A DNA stretch of 64,000 bases from contig NC_133933.1 of NCBI RefSeq assembly GCF_031877795.1, forward strand, positions 26,502,029 to 26,566,028. The letters run 5' to 3'. Below the pieces are notes generated by a model. It was not told the origin of the DNA, did not search any database, and saw only the letters and a list, made by a program, of their open reading frames with translations. Of the stretch, positions 13,801 to 28,800 are shown piece after piece. Position 1 is the first letter of the stretch. Each line of letters opens with the position of its first letter. This DNA comes from Strix aluco (taxonomy: Eukaryota; Chordata; Aves; Strigiformes; Strigidae). A program made the translations under genes and the position numbers.

Positions 13801-16800
13801 CAAGGTCAGGGGAAATAAACCTCAATGAACCAGAAGTCTACTTCCTTCAAAAGACTTCTGTATTAATAGGAAAGCAACTCATGAAACTGTCAGGAAATAG
13901 GAAAGGGTAGATGAGCTGTGTACTACCGTGTTCTGGTTGTTTCACTAAATCGATATGGAGGTATTCATAATAAGATTTTATTTACCTCCAGTAAATTAAG
14001 TAATTTAATTCTTTAGAAGTAGATTCATAGAGCAGCTGTTAAAAACAAGGCTGCACCAATATTTTTCTTGATATAGGAAATAAGGAGTGGCATCACACAT
14101 CCTGGACTCCATCCCCAGCTTAGAGTTCTGTTCTACAAACAGCCACTTGCAGATTTCAGAGCTAACTGCGCTACTGAAACAAACAACGCAGGCTATAATT
14201 TCTTTCAGGCCAAATGATCTTACTGTACCCACAATCTTGAGCCTTGTGGAAAGTTTGAATGGCTCCAGAAGGAGAATCATCCCCCAGAACACCAGGTGTT
14301 GAGCTTCTCATTTTCCACTGATGGAGAGCCTGCTCCTGCTTCCCCTCTCTTCCCACTTTCTCTCCTTTGCACAGTGCTCCCTCAGACCTTGCCTTCTTAT
14401 CCCACACCTCTGAGCTGTCAGCAGCTACCCACCTTCCTGCTTGCCTAACACCTCGCTCGCCCTCATCTAACAATATCTGACACTCATCTTCAGCCTGTAA
14501 TTTCTAGTCCACTATTCCATATAAAACCATAACCTTCAATCTTGTTACCCTCCTCATACTCATTTTGTTTTCTTTCCACTCATTAAAACTCCCACTCATT
14601 ACAAAACAGACAGTCCCACAACCCAGTTCTTCTTAACCCTTTAACAACCATTTAATTCCCTGTAACTAGCTCTTCACACAGCTGTTCTGCTCTCTTGGCT
14701 TCTGTGACCTACCTGAAAAGGCCCCCACTGCTTTTCCAGACTCCCAAGTCCTCCAGTCTCTCAACTATTTTGTCTCTACTCTACATAGTACGATACGTAC
14801 CAGTATTCCCATTGCGGATCTCCAACAGGACTCAACATCACTGAATGCACTGAGGAAATTCATATCAAAATTTCACCATCACTTCCTCTGCTCTAATTGT
14901 CTTATTTTTCCCTTCACCTCAAGAAGGCTGCCTCCTCCAGCTCTGTGGAACCAGCAGTCATAAATACACTGTCTGCTCCCCACCTGTTACCTTAGCCTCC
15001 TCTTCTTGTACTCAGTGGATATTCCTGACGTTTTCAAAGAGAAAACTAAAAAGATCTGACAGGACTTAGTTCTTTGACATTCTAAGTAAGGGACCATATC
15101 TTACATTATCTCCTGTACATCAATCATTTCCCAATCTCAGAAAAAAAATCAGGTCACCCAGTTCTCCTTTTCCAGTGGACACTGCAGTTCAGTGCAGATG
15201 TATTGACTATATCTTCATAATCAAACCTTGGCCTCATATTCTCTTTTGATAAAAAACACTATAAAACTGCCAGGTGCCTTTACAGAATTCCTAATTTCCT
15301 GTAAGAACCAATGCCAGAAGATGGACAATTATTTGCACAAAGTCCCATCTAAAACAAGTGAGAATGTCACATTAGACTGACTCAGACTGATACTAAACCC
15401 AACATTTATGCCCAGAAACCTTACAGGATCTCTAAAATTCACTCTCCACTATATCACACACTGGTTAATCATCGAAACCTATGCAGAGAAGGCACAAAGT
15501 TCTTGTGGAAGAACACTTAATCTCATGCAACCACAAGTGACAGAATTCATTTTCCACTAGCAGATTTCTTACACATCCGCATGGGTCCCCTTCTTCACTT
15601 TGGATGGAGCCAATTCAGGGCTGCCTTATTTTGCTTGTTGCACAAATATTAGATTCAACTGTGATGATGTGTGTAGTCTCTGTCACAGAGGCAAGAAAAG
15701 AGTGCCTCACTCTAGAAGCCTGAAATCAAAGCTCTCAAGAGTGAGAAATTAAGTATAATTATTTCTGATTTACAGATGAAGAATCCAAACACAGAGACGG
15801 GGACTTCCAAAGAATCTATGGGCTGAAACAATCGGTGCATACCAACTTCCTTAGTCTGCTTATGACTTGTAAAACAACTTTCATACTCCGCAGTCTCATT
15901 AGTTCTAATTTTGAAGGCTACAGAGAAAGGAGAAAAGCCTAGTAGCAAGTTGGATCTGCACACAGAACATCTCCCTGCTCACTCTACAGAAAAGCACCTG
16001 CCCTTCTTCAGCTGTTTCCAAGCCAGCAGGTATAACACAGGAAAGACAGATCAAAGAGACTGTGCTGACAGCCATCCAAAACAATGCATTCTGCAGCCAG
16101 GGCAATGAGCCAGAAAGGGAAAGTAAACAGAGGCCTTCAAAGAGCAACATGGGGCTGGACCAAGAAAACATGTAGGCTGAATGGTAGTGGCTCCACCACT
16201 CAGGATTTTGATGGCATGACTCAGTTGGCCATAAATTTCTAAGTTCCCACATTAAGAGTTTTTTCCCCAACCTGAAATAGTTTGTGGTCTAGGGATGGGA
16301 CAGGGAGCCAAGGACTTGTGAATTCTCCTTCTCTCTCTCACACAGGCTACTCCATTGCCCTCAACTCCTGTGCCTCAGTATCCCACCAGCTATTTCACAG
16401 AAGTATTGGGAAAGTTACTGGAATTTACCAGGGACACATATGAACTATGACAGCTAATACTTCATTTGTTAGCAAGTGTTAATCTTTAGTGATGTTTTTT
16501 CCCCATGAATTAACTTAACCCAAAACTATTAGAGCGGTAAGGAAAAGCTCATGATTATTTATATGCTACATCTCCCCTTTCCAAAATACAAGTAATTTTG
16601 GGCAAGCATACTTTTCCATCCTTGAAAAGGGCTAAAAGGAAATAGTAAAAATACATACTTTTTAAAGCAAATCACTGCCCACTCTGTATTTTAAATAACG
16701 ATTACAAATGACTATTTACAATAAAAACAGTTTTAAGTTACATTTTTGAGGACACTGCTTATAGTTAGCCACATTCCCCACCTGATACAGGTTTAAATAA

Positions 16801-19800
16801 TTATTCAATATTCTTGAGGATTGGCTGCTGAAGAGGCCGTTCAGCAGCTGCAAGGCATGCTCATGAGCTTTCAGGATGGAGTAAATTCAAAGTAGATGAT
16901 CTCTTAACATTTAAAAACCATTAAAATAAATACATTAAAAATAAGTCTCTCTTACCTATTAGTATCCTATTCTTTGCAATGCCATTTTTAATCTCATCGT
17001 TGATCAAGTCTGTAAGTCCTCGGCACATAGAATCAATACTTTCAATGTGTTCTGGACAGTCATTAGAGATCTTATACCTGTCAAACCACACAGTGGAAAA
17101 GGCTCCTTTCATAGGTGTATACGGCCTGAAGTGGTGGAAGAAAAGATAACAAATTATTAACCAAGCATAAGACCAAAAGTCTTCAGCGTTATGTGATAAA
17201 TAAAAATAATTCGGTATCTCTCCAGCAAAGGAGAGAAGGAACCTCTCTTGGGTATAACTCAATTTATATCCAGTCACATTGCATTTCCCTGCATTCAAAA
17301 CAGGGGTTCTTAATCCTAAACAAGGTTACAGATGAAATCCACCTTGGAATAGGACAAACTAAGTAACTGCTAAACAATACAGCTTTGCAGGAGCTAACTA
17401 TGGGACCTAGTTGTCTTATTCTTGTTGAAATTGACAGGAGATAGGTATTACAAACCTCTAGGTATTCACAAAAAATTCTTCCTTCTGTCAATTTTTATTT
17501 TTCTTAAATTTAAGTACAGACATCCTCACCCTCGTGGAGCAGGTATCTCAATAACTGAAAGAAATGCCATGTGCTTACTGGATTGGTGCACAGACACAAA
17601 TTAGAGACATGATACTCCCCTCCGCCATAATGCTGTGTTGTCAGATTAGTATTTTAAGTGCTTTAACATACTGCCCAAACCTCAGATAATCAAGGAAGCT
17701 ACAATTCAAAGCAGTCTTTTCTTTGTTTTTAAATAAAGATGATGAATAGAGCCCTGAAATCCCAAGAAAGGTGATCTAATTGCCTTGCAATGGCTCTACA
17801 ATTTAATACCAAACATACTGCTATGAGATCGATGCTTCATCTCAAAACCAAGCCCCTTAAAATACTTAATTGCAATGTTTAATCAGGGGGCACATTTTTC
17901 ATTTTTACTTAAGCTCAGATGAGCTCAGATCAGATTACAATCATTGCCTACAAACAGACAGCCTTTGATAAATTTGTCTGGATGGGAACCCACTGAAAAT
18001 GCTAACACTGACTTCTGTGATCTCTCCAGATTTTTTTCAGTACTAGGATTAAACAAAACCACAACTAACCTAAAATGAGAAAACCACTGTTTCAATTACT
18101 CTTAATGAAGGAACAAATTCTGCCTTTATTAATACCAGGGAGGCTTCACATATGTAAATAGCTATTTCTAAATGAGAAATACTGCCACTAGTACAAGCGT
18201 AGAAGGGACAGTACCCTGTTTCATCTTTTTGAACACAGCTTCAGGAACCTAAAATCTACTCTTATTCAAGATGGCATAGAACTATATGGTCAAGTTTCGT
18301 ACAATGTGTGCCTTAAGCAGTCCCTCATTTGCTTAATTCAAAACAAACCACATACTTAAGCATCAGAATTAACAACCTTTTTTTTTTTTTCAAGTTAGCC
18401 CTTATTTGTCTACTAAAAAAAGGTAACTCCTAAACTGAAGGAAAGTTAGTGGAAATACTTTGTACACCCAACAAGCTAAACCTAAATTTAAGAAATGTTA
18501 TTAAAATGCTTTTGCTTGCTTTGGTTTGTTTTTGTTGTGGGTTTTTTTTGGTTGTTTTTTTTTTTTTTTTTTTAAGTTTCTCTTTAGTAATACCACCAAT
18601 TCCAGGATTCTTCCCAAACGAACAGATAACACCTAAGAAACAAGATTACAAATTTCTAATTCACAGAAGTCAATTTCTAACAGGAGACATTCCAGTCAAA
18701 AATATCAACAACAGCAGAATCAGTGGATTTTCTGGAAGTCAGTTGGACAATGTGATGCACAACAAAGTGCTTGGGCAAACAGCACTTAATTCATGGTTTT
18801 AGCTTCTCTCAAACACTTTTACAGCAATCCTGGTTAAAATGCTTAGCAGCCAGAGTGCTTCATTTTCTAGTAAAACCAGAGTACCTTATATTTAGGTGAA
18901 AAAAGATGTGTAAGATTTTAGTATTATTAGAGCAGGTTGACCAAGGATTTCCATGGAATGAAGATACATCTTTATATTACATTACAGAAATATTAAAACA
19001 GGTTTCCCCACAACTGAAAGACAGAATCATATAATTTATAAACAGGACAAAATCCATGATGAGATTATAATACTTGATCAGTCATCAAAACTCAGGACTT
19101 GCTGTCTTTGTAAATTATTCAGTAAGATAGATGAAAGACTAGTGTGGGTTTTCCACAGGAAAAGACCCCCAAGCAAATGGACAAGATGCTTTCAGCTGTC
19201 TCAAAAACATCCTTGCAACCACTCTTGATTTCTCAGAAATGCATTAAAAATAACCTTTACATAAAGCTGAGAAGTAAGATTCTTTTAATGGTTCACCCAA
19301 CTGGCACATCTGTTTTAGTCATTCACCTTGTTCCTTAAATAAATCTCTTTATTAGTTGGCACACTACAACTCAGACATTACCACGGTAAACAAATATGTT
19401 TGGCATGGAACCATCTGTACAGCTCCAAGAATACAGCACAAAATTTTTTCATACAATTAAACCACAAAAGAAAAAAATTAGAAAGATCTCTATGTTACAG
19501 TGACACAAGAGGCTGGACAGAAATACACAAAAGTAAAGAAATTGAGAGTAGAATGAAAACTCCATCTGGTAAGATCAGCATGGTCAGTTAAGAACAGTGT
19601 CATACCCAATGGTCAGCTTTAAGTTTAGATTTTTTGCTTTCCTAAATTTAGTCAAAACTCATAACATTAGTTCCCATTTTTTCTTCTGTGCCTCACTTTC
19701 TTCAGTCTCTTTTTTAAATAATACTAAAAATAAAGCTCCATGTCTCTGAAATGTATGCTGTTGAAACTCAAAATGAAAACAGATAGCCCCCCAAGTTGTC

Positions 19801-22800
19801 TGGGGTTTTTTTTGTTTGTTTGTTTTTTGTCATTGTTTGTTTAGTTTTAAAGGGGATATGTGTTTTTGTTTTGCTTGCTCTGGAGCACAGAAAAGATTCA
19901 AATCTATATAAGCAAACAAGAAGCAAGAACTCTCTCTCTCTGGGTAGATCCAACTTCTAAACTTGTACCCATTTTTAAGAGACATTTGAAATACAATTTC
20001 CTATGAATTGAACTAACTTTTAATATTTAAAAATAAAGAGAAAAGAAAACATAAAGGAGACATGGCTAATATCAACCAGCATTTAAGAAACTGCAGACAT
20101 CCTGAGGAAAAGAATCTTTAAAACACTTCCCAACATCCTCAAATCACTCTAGACCACGTTTTCTGATTATAGGTATTATTTTTTAAGGGTGTGCATTGAT
20201 TTACAATTGTTTTCTCACACATACACTTCTTGCATGAGACTGCAGTTTCAAGAAGATCCTACACACCTAATATTTGAATGTCTTAAAAGGAAAATATATG
20301 CTGTAATATCCCTACGTATTTATCATCCTTCCAATCTTTTACACACGTATTCAAACAGAAGTAATTTTCACTGTTGATTTCACTGCAAAGTTTCAAAGTA
20401 ATACATATCATTCAAGTTTTCACAAACTGAAGATAGGTTAGTTTCTGCTAATGTAAGTTATGTGCTAATGATGAAAATACAATGAAAGCAGGAAGCAATA
20501 ACACCACCTTTTTCTGCCTTCCTGGAGCATAGATTGTATACTTTGGACCTTTTTAATCACGTTTAGAATTGTGTTAAATAGTTTGAAATTATCTTAACAG
20601 AAGCAGAGAGCAAACAAATGATGCTACGCAAGGTTCAAATTCAGATCTGAACCCACGTCACATTCTATCTCCAAAATGGTACTATTAGCATTGAGATTCA
20701 CATAAAACTATAGGTGTTTGTGTTCGTTATCCAATAAATCACTGTCCCTGTCCAATATATTAAGTTAAAAGACAAGCCAGCACCACTAGCTGCTTTAAGA
20801 AACTTAAGAGTAGCAGACAGCACATTGATAAATAGCAAATATTTTTCCTTCTTCCCTCAACACTTTCTCCTGATGCACAATTGAATTACTGCCGTCACAC
20901 TCAGCACTATGATTACCCTGCTAATGCAGTCACAGAAAACCCAGACCACTGGTGCTAGCTTACAGCTTTCTTGAAGTTCCAGACAGAACTTCCTGAGATG
21001 TCAGACAGAACTGAGAATTTATAGTGAAGTTAGGCTTCGAGATTCAAATAAAGAAAGATCAAAATTTTTGAAATCCTCACGTTTGCTTCCTTCCCAAATC
21101 CATCTCCTCTCAGTTAGGAGGCAAAGTTGCATGAGACATTGTAATGTTGTCTTTTGGAATGCATCCCTTCAAGACAATTTACAGAGCACACTGCCAGACT
21201 GCTTACGTTCTACTTTGCTCTGGTGAGACCCCACCTGCAGTACTGTGTCCAGCTCTGGAGCCCTCAGCAGAGGAAAGACATGGACCTATTGGGGCAGGTC
21301 CAGAGGAGGCCACAAAAAGTATCAGAGGGATGGAACACCTCTCCTGTGAAGAAAGGCTGAGAGTGTTGGGATTGTTCAGGCTGGTGAAGAAAAGGCTCCA
21401 GGGAAGACCCTACTGCAGCCTTTAAGTACTGAAAGCAGTACTTAAAAGGGGCCTATAAGAAACATGGGGACAAATTTTTAAACTAAGAGAGAGTAGATTT
21501 AGACTAGATATAAGGAAGACATTTTTTACAATGAGGGTGGTGAAAACCCAGAACAGGTTGCCCAGAGAGTTGGTAGATACCCCCTCCCTGGAAATACCCA
21601 ACCTGACCTTGGGTTCTGAGCAACCTCATCTAGCTGAAGGTGTCTCTGCTCACTGCAGAGCAGATTGGACTAGATGACTTCTAAAGGTCCCATCCAACCC
21701 AAACTATTCTATGATTTTATGATCCTAGAAGCAAGTCTTGACTCTCTTAAAGCCAATGGCAGGTTTTTGTAATGAAAGCAAAGTCACTCCCCAGTTCCAA
21801 ATTCTCTCCTAGCATAATCTGATACTAGTACATGGAAATAGAAAATCTAGTTCCTAATTCTACTTTTTAATTCCCACTGTCTGTTTGAAGCAGAAAGTGA
21901 ATTTTAGAAGAGGGGGAAGGCAGAGAAAACACCTATTCAAATCAAAAGTGTAATTCAAAGCTCCAGTCCAAAGCATATCTTATGTTAAAACTGAGGTTCA
22001 ACACGCACTGACAATGAAGCTTTGCGGTATGGTAACAGAGCATAAGATGTGTGAGAAATTCAAACAGCTTAAACTTGAAAGTATACTTTAAAAAATAAAA
22101 TTTAAAAAAGGCAGGAAAGAGTCATCTCCATAAGGAGTAATTTCAGCTGTTCCTCTGAAAAGGCTGTGCCTATTCACACAACCACAGGTAAATGCTTTAT
22201 CTTGATAGAGTTGTTCTGGATGTGTATTGCCTGAAATGAGAGCAAACTGAGCCACTACAGAATGGGTACCTGAAGAAATACTATGTTGACAGCTTTTGTT
22301 ACTTGGGACAAAACTTATTCATTCAAGACAAAGGAAGCCATAATAGAAGCCGACATAAAACTCAGCAGGACAAATTCTGAGTTTGTTTCTGTTGGTTTGT
22401 TGGTTGGTTCTGTGGGGTTTTTTTTGAGGAGGTGGGTGGGTTGTGCAAGGCGTGGAGATTTGTACTAACCAGATAAATGGCAATAATGTTATGGTTGAAA
22501 AGACTACAAATGACCTTTTCTACACACTATCAGTTCCTTAGCAACCAACTAATAGTGGTTGTTTTATGAATTCACTGAAAGAAAGTGGCAAGAGGCAAAC
22601 CGGGGTCCAATCTGTATCAGTTCTCCATTACGGGGTTTGAAAGACACTCCCAAGATTTGAGTTGGTGGCAAACAACACTGAGGATGGATGACACAAGCTA
22701 AGCACAGATACCCCTGAAAAGACTGTAAAGCAAGAGCACAGAATGACACATAACTTAGAACCCCACAATATAAAAACCATATAAAAGCCATATAAAAACC

Positions 22801-25800
22801 ACCTTCTCCAATTCTTCTGTACTGGAAAATGGTTCAGAGAAAAAAAAAACAAGAGGAAGGATGTCTAAGAGCGTGATGTAATTAAAGGGATTAGAAATAC
22901 AGGATTATTGCACCATGTTCTGCTTTGTTTTCCCCAACCATGACTAAAGTATCTCTGACAAATGTTTATTGGATTTCATATGGTATTTAGTATATCATGT
23001 AAGCACTGCATGTATGCATATCCATGTGTTCCTCACCTAATGCAAGAGAAGAAATAAAAGGAAAATATGAAGTTTATCCAAGCATGCTTCCATCGTTATT
23101 ACGCAGCATATGTTAAGTTTCTACTTACAGAACGAGATGAAAGAACCACCCTGTGATACCAACCAAACCCCTTTCCATTTGTCCCTCAAACTTCCACCTC
23201 TAAACACTTTTTTTTTGTTAAATTTATGAATGAGGTTAGGGCTTAGAGAAGTGAAGGATTAATAACATTTGCTTGAGCCAAAAATAGTATGATAGGCACC
23301 GTGCACAGTCCCCTACACAGCTCCGCCAATCCATCTCAAGTCTGACCTGCAGTACCCCTGCTGCTTTTCCAGTCCTAGGCCTCTCACGAGTAGAGACTGC
23401 CAAGGTAGCTGAATGGTGCCAAACTGTCTGGTGGTTTTGCGATATAGCCAAATGGGGACTACGATGAGATGAAACTCATTTCCACCCATGAGCTGAGCAA
23501 AGATGTGAACTTAGGTGACAGGATGGAGTACCAGGCCATAGCATGCTGAGCAGTCCTTACCAGCCACACACTTATAGACAAGGTCAATTAGAATAAATTG
23601 GGGGGAAAAAAAACCAAAAACAAAAAACAAACTCTGCACAGAGACTTACTGGCCACAGAAAGGTATGTTGAGAGAATGTCAAAAAGATCCACAAAGTAGC
23701 CCAAGTAGTATTTATAGTTTACTTTCTGACTTCCAGAAGAGAAGGCCTGTCAGAATGGAATGCTAGACAACGCAAAGAATCTTTGACCTAGATTTTTTAA
23801 GGGAATTATAGAAGGTAAGGTATACTTATTAAAACAAGTAGAGTCTAAATGGTTTTAACTTTACCACGTTAGCTCCTGCAATGCCAATTTAAACTATCAC
23901 TTTCTATTAAAAAAAAAAAAAGGTTAAATTGGGTAGTATTCAGTTCTGATTTAGAAACTCAATAGAAACCTAATGTTTAAGTCACAGTTGTAGCAGCTGA
24001 AACAGTATTTAAAGCTGTAGCCATCCTGACCCAAATAAAAAAGGAAAAAGGAAACCCTTTCCTTTAAAACTATTACTGCAGACGTGGCTTTAGTGATTGC
24101 ATCAGCTGCTAGGGCTACAATTTGAAGTTCTTTTTTTTAATTAAAGATACATATTAACATTATAAAGAGAGAAGAAATAGAATTCTGTTGTTTAATCTAT
24201 GTACAGAAGCACTGATCTTGAAAGAAAGCTAGATGAAGTTAGAAGAACTTGTTTTAATAAGTTCTCTAAAAATTTTCATTTGTAAAGCAACATTTGCATG
24301 TCCCAGCTACATGCATTTAATTTCCAACCATATTCCAAATTCAGATGCCACTACTCTTACTACACTACACTGAGACTTCAAATCCACATATCTTCCCCCT
24401 TTTTATCTAAGCATGCTTTTTACCATAAGCATTTTACTTAGAAATTTTGCAAGTTTTTCTTTTTTAATAGGAAATTGCACTATCTACATTGTGTTATTTT
24501 TGCTCAGGAAACAAACAAGAGACTCATAGGACTTTCCAAAGTGATTTGGGATGAGTGTGACATAATGCTGGAACCCTTCCGCTGTCCAGGGGACACCTGG
24601 AAATCATTCTCTACACAGACCCTGCACATTATAAAAGTGATTAAAGAAAAGTAAATCTTTTTTTAAAAGAGTAACTTTTTACAGAGACCTACAGAGAACA
24701 GTAAAACACAGTTTTATAAAATGTAGTTCAGTAACATTCTATTGCTTTTACCTGTAAAATGGGAGTATCCTCTCTAGCGTTTGCCGAAATCAATGTTAAT
24801 GAAGCCAGAGAATGTGTTTTAGAAATCTCAAACATAGAATTTTCAAATATATTCACTCTTGAATTAAAACATGTCTGAAACTGATGATGTAGTAAGTGAA
24901 ATATATCTATGTTTCAGTGCCTGGGATAAAATCTAAACAAAATGTAAATATAAACCTCATCCATACTCCACAAAGAAAAAATAATTTTTCAATGTTCTGT
25001 TGAAAAACATGAATTCCACTGCTTTTCAGAACTCTTATTTAATAGAGGTGAAGAATGTACAAGACCAAATCTATAGATCTATCAGCAGAACTGTATCCAT
25101 CAAAAATGTGAAGAGGTATTCCTGACCTGCAGTTTATCCTGCCAAAGCCTCGAGCATTGCAGTTATATCATCAAACCTGCTTTTACTGGCGTAACTACTT
25201 TGACGGAGAGTGTTCAACGTGTATGTGGTAAGTTATGCTGGAAAAGACAGTAGTTTATAGAGCATGAACTACATCCACATTAACAGTATTCTGCCAGAAG
25301 AGCACATTAGCCAAGCAATCCTAGTAAGGTCTTGCCTAACTTCAAACTTTTCTTCAATTTCACCATCAGTGTAAAAACCTCTTGGCAAGCTTTGCACTCT
25401 GCTCCGATAATTGACAACGCAGTGGCAGGTTGTGCCACCCACAGAGATGCTCACTCACACAGGTGTAGCCTTCCACCAGGATATCACTGTCTCTACACGA
25501 TCAAGGACTGGATCAGAACCTTCTTCAGCATATCTGCATACCCACAACCATCTACCTATGGGTCTCATTATCAAGGATGATGAACTCGCCCATTGCTGCC
25601 AGAAGCATCTGGAATTCTTAGCAAAACATATATACATACACACACATACAAGTTCAGACCATAGATTCAAGTTCCTAACACAGATATAATTATTTTAATG
25701 TCTGCCACTCAAGTTTGAATGTTCCAGGCCTTGTTTTTTTCTTCTGTGGAAAAAAGAGCAACCATTACAAATATTTCAAAAAGCATAGTTTGTTTTGGAC

Positions 25801-28800
25801 TTCAATACCAAAACAACATGAAATGGGTCCGTAAAGGCTTGTTATTTCAGTTTCAACCAATAACACATATCTTCACAAACTTCACTTCAGTACTGCTGCA
25901 AACAGTGGCAAACATTATTGTACATAAGGGCATCTGTTTTATTTCACTATGGCAGCTAATGGTGCTTATCAGCAACAGAGGGCTGTACACTAATATTCCC
26001 AAGCGTACTTCATATTGCCAGTCAAAAACAGTGTGGGTACTTTTTATTATTTGAATATACAACTTTTCACAGTTTTGCTAAAAACCACTTCTGAATCAAC
26101 TCATGCATGGCCTCTATCTGCTCTAGAGAAGAACAAGAGTAACTCAACTTAAAGAAAAAAAAAAGAGTGGAATTCACTGTTTGTTCACATCTTTTAATTA
26201 CAACAGTATCTTTCTTCCCATCTGTTTACCAAAGTACTAAAATCCAAAGTCTTAAGATAAAAACAATTCCCCATAAACACCACTCATTTGAGTCAGGAGA
26301 TCTTGCTGGTTAATCATTTACACATAGTTTACATCTGTAGTTATCCTAAGAAATCAGAACAAATGAGAAAAGGATTGGACCCCAGAAGCGCAGTGGGATG
26401 GAAAAGTAAAGCACTGGCCTAAAAGATGTGGTCTGAGCTGCTCTGCCTGCATAGAACATGTGAAGAAAGATTGTTTCACAGGGAAGCAAAATCTCCTGCA
26501 TTCCTCCAGTACCTGCTGTGTTGATTGAGAAGAAATGGAGCCTGTCACTATGTGTGATGTGCCACTGATAACTCCAGCGTCACTTTAGCCTGTCGTCAGT
26601 GAAGCAATGAGTAATTATTTACAGAAAATCACATTCACTACCTACTAACCCAAAACACACTGCTTCAAAGACTTCCACTCACAGGCTTGATTTTTCTGTA
26701 ACACAGTGAGTACATTCACACTGCAATCTCTCAATTGCTTTTCCTGCCTAAGTAGATCATAAAAATACATGGTGAAGGAAAGTTTTTTTCACGTATTAGT
26801 GAGTGCCAGACAAAATCTGCTATTATACTTGTTTATATGCTCCAAGAAAATTTTTTCTGACTTTTAAACCTCTGTACCTCGAAAGTCCGTGTAGAATGTC
26901 ACAATTTCCTTTTCCTTTCAGCATTCATCCACACTTACACACAAATTCAGAAAGAAACTTAAGCCCCATTACCTTTCAAGGAAACATTTTTCTAACTTAG
27001 AGATGTTTAATTTTTCTTAATATAAATTCATTTTTAAGGTGGTTGCAGCTCTGAAATACAAGGCCATGTCTTTAGATAGCTAAATACGGATGTAGGTATC
27101 CAACTTTTAGCCTTCAGGTTTGACCTCATTAACTTCTAAATTCCCGGAGGTAGGTATTTTTATCTATATTTCCAGTCTACCACCGAACACACAGTGCCAT
27201 TTAATAATGAGATTTGTGCCTACAGCAAACGTTGAACTCAATTCTCTTTGAAACAGTTGAGTCAGTATTCAAACTAAAAAATGTGTAATTTGAAACTCCT
27301 GGTCCTTTCTCCAGCAGCTGAACATCTTTCACATCCTACTCGCCACAAAGACCAATCACCTTCAGGACTGAAACCTGCCATTAAATACAACAGAATATTT
27401 TAGTGGTTAATTTACAGGAGTTAATATAGGTAGGACTGTGATCCAGAACATGGCTCTATAATGCCATTAGAACACACACTGGAGCATCTTCTTCTACTTA
27501 TTATCAAGGAGATGAAAAGAAACTATGAGGACAATTTGAACTAGAGACACTGACTTCTGTGAAGTCTTAACCATTTAGAGCCTTAACCACTTAAAATCAC
27601 AGTCCCTGGGCAACAATGCACTGTTGAGCCCGCTTTGCCAAAAAGCGTATACATGAGAAAGAAAGAGGTGTTATGACAGTCTGTACCAATATTCACAAGC
27701 ATAATTTACAGTACTAGAATAATTTAATCCTACAGTTACAATATATTAAGCAATACCTGGCAGGAGCTGTTGGGTAAATTACTTTTATATGTTGGAAAAC
27801 CATCTCTTGACTCAAAATTTGTTTTATCCATGTTCTTGCTCCTTGGCCAGTATCACCTGTATCACACAAAAGAGTACAACAAGAATTATTCCGTGCATTT
27901 AGAAAGAAAACTATACAATGTCAAATATATTTATACCAGATTGACCTAATTTCTAAACCATAAAGTTAATCCTCCAAAATGCTAAAAAAGAATTTTCTAG
28001 AATAACCTCAATCCCTTTTCCTAATGAAGATGGACTCAAAACTTCCTAGAAAGAGACTGCTTAAGAGGTCCCATAGCATAAGTTTAATAAATACTTTACT
28101 ACAGCCAATGGCTTAAGTACCTCCTAATCAGGAATAAAGCCTTACCTCTTACTTGTAACTTACCTTATTTGCTGGTAACAGTGATAAACAAAAAATACTG
28201 ATGAATATCTTAAAAAGTGAGATAAAATACCTGCTGCTCGCCTTAGAAAAGATAATTACTTTTACTGCAGAATTTTGTGCTAACCAACTTCAAAACCTAG
28301 TCAAGAGCAATAAAAAGGATCTTCATATTTAATTACACTAATATTACACATAGGCTTTAAGAGAAATATCAATCAAACACTCCCAACGTTTTGTAGAAGT
28401 GCTCAAGAGATGAGTTTGGGTTAAAATATCTTGCAGAGTCCTCAGAAAACTTAATCCCACTGTTCCGTTTAAAAGCTAGTTGAGATCTGACTCTTAATGT
28501 ATTTTTTTCTAATCGTATCAACTCAGCCTATGGCTAAAATCCCTACAGATTGAAGTGCTATGAACAGATACACAGGATGAACTCTTATGCAGACAGCACG
28601 TGTTCCTTTCAAACAAATATACATACATACACCAGACAGGTTCTAGAGCTTGTCTTTGCATCACTGGTATCTTCAGCTGTAACTTCACTGCCACCCCTCT
28701 GAACAGCATACACACACACAAGTCTCCAATAAGAGTTGAACAATGCTTCAGGCTTGAGGAAACAGGCCCATCAAGGAATATGGCTTACAGTAGGCAGTCA

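Larger units (their letters stand above)
17126..27756 (-). other. LYPLAL1: LYPLAL1 intron 2
   Basis: The intron is about 10.6 kb, from donor gtattg to acceptor cttcag. It contains a CR1 3' end (21200-21725), a poly-T tract (18555-18573), a TTTG-rich stretch (19805-19843) and a short CA-rich stretch near 25630-25650. ORFs of 60-117 codons in it have no family resemblance and look like chance. The plus strand is visibly A-rich. Confidence 0.9.

Noticed and set aside
15905..16270. 121-codon minus-strand ORF in intron 3
   Set aside because: It has the same strand as LYPLAL1 but no family resemblance, no splice-phase fit between exons 3 and 4, and Leu/Ser/Trp-rich composition typical of chance frames.
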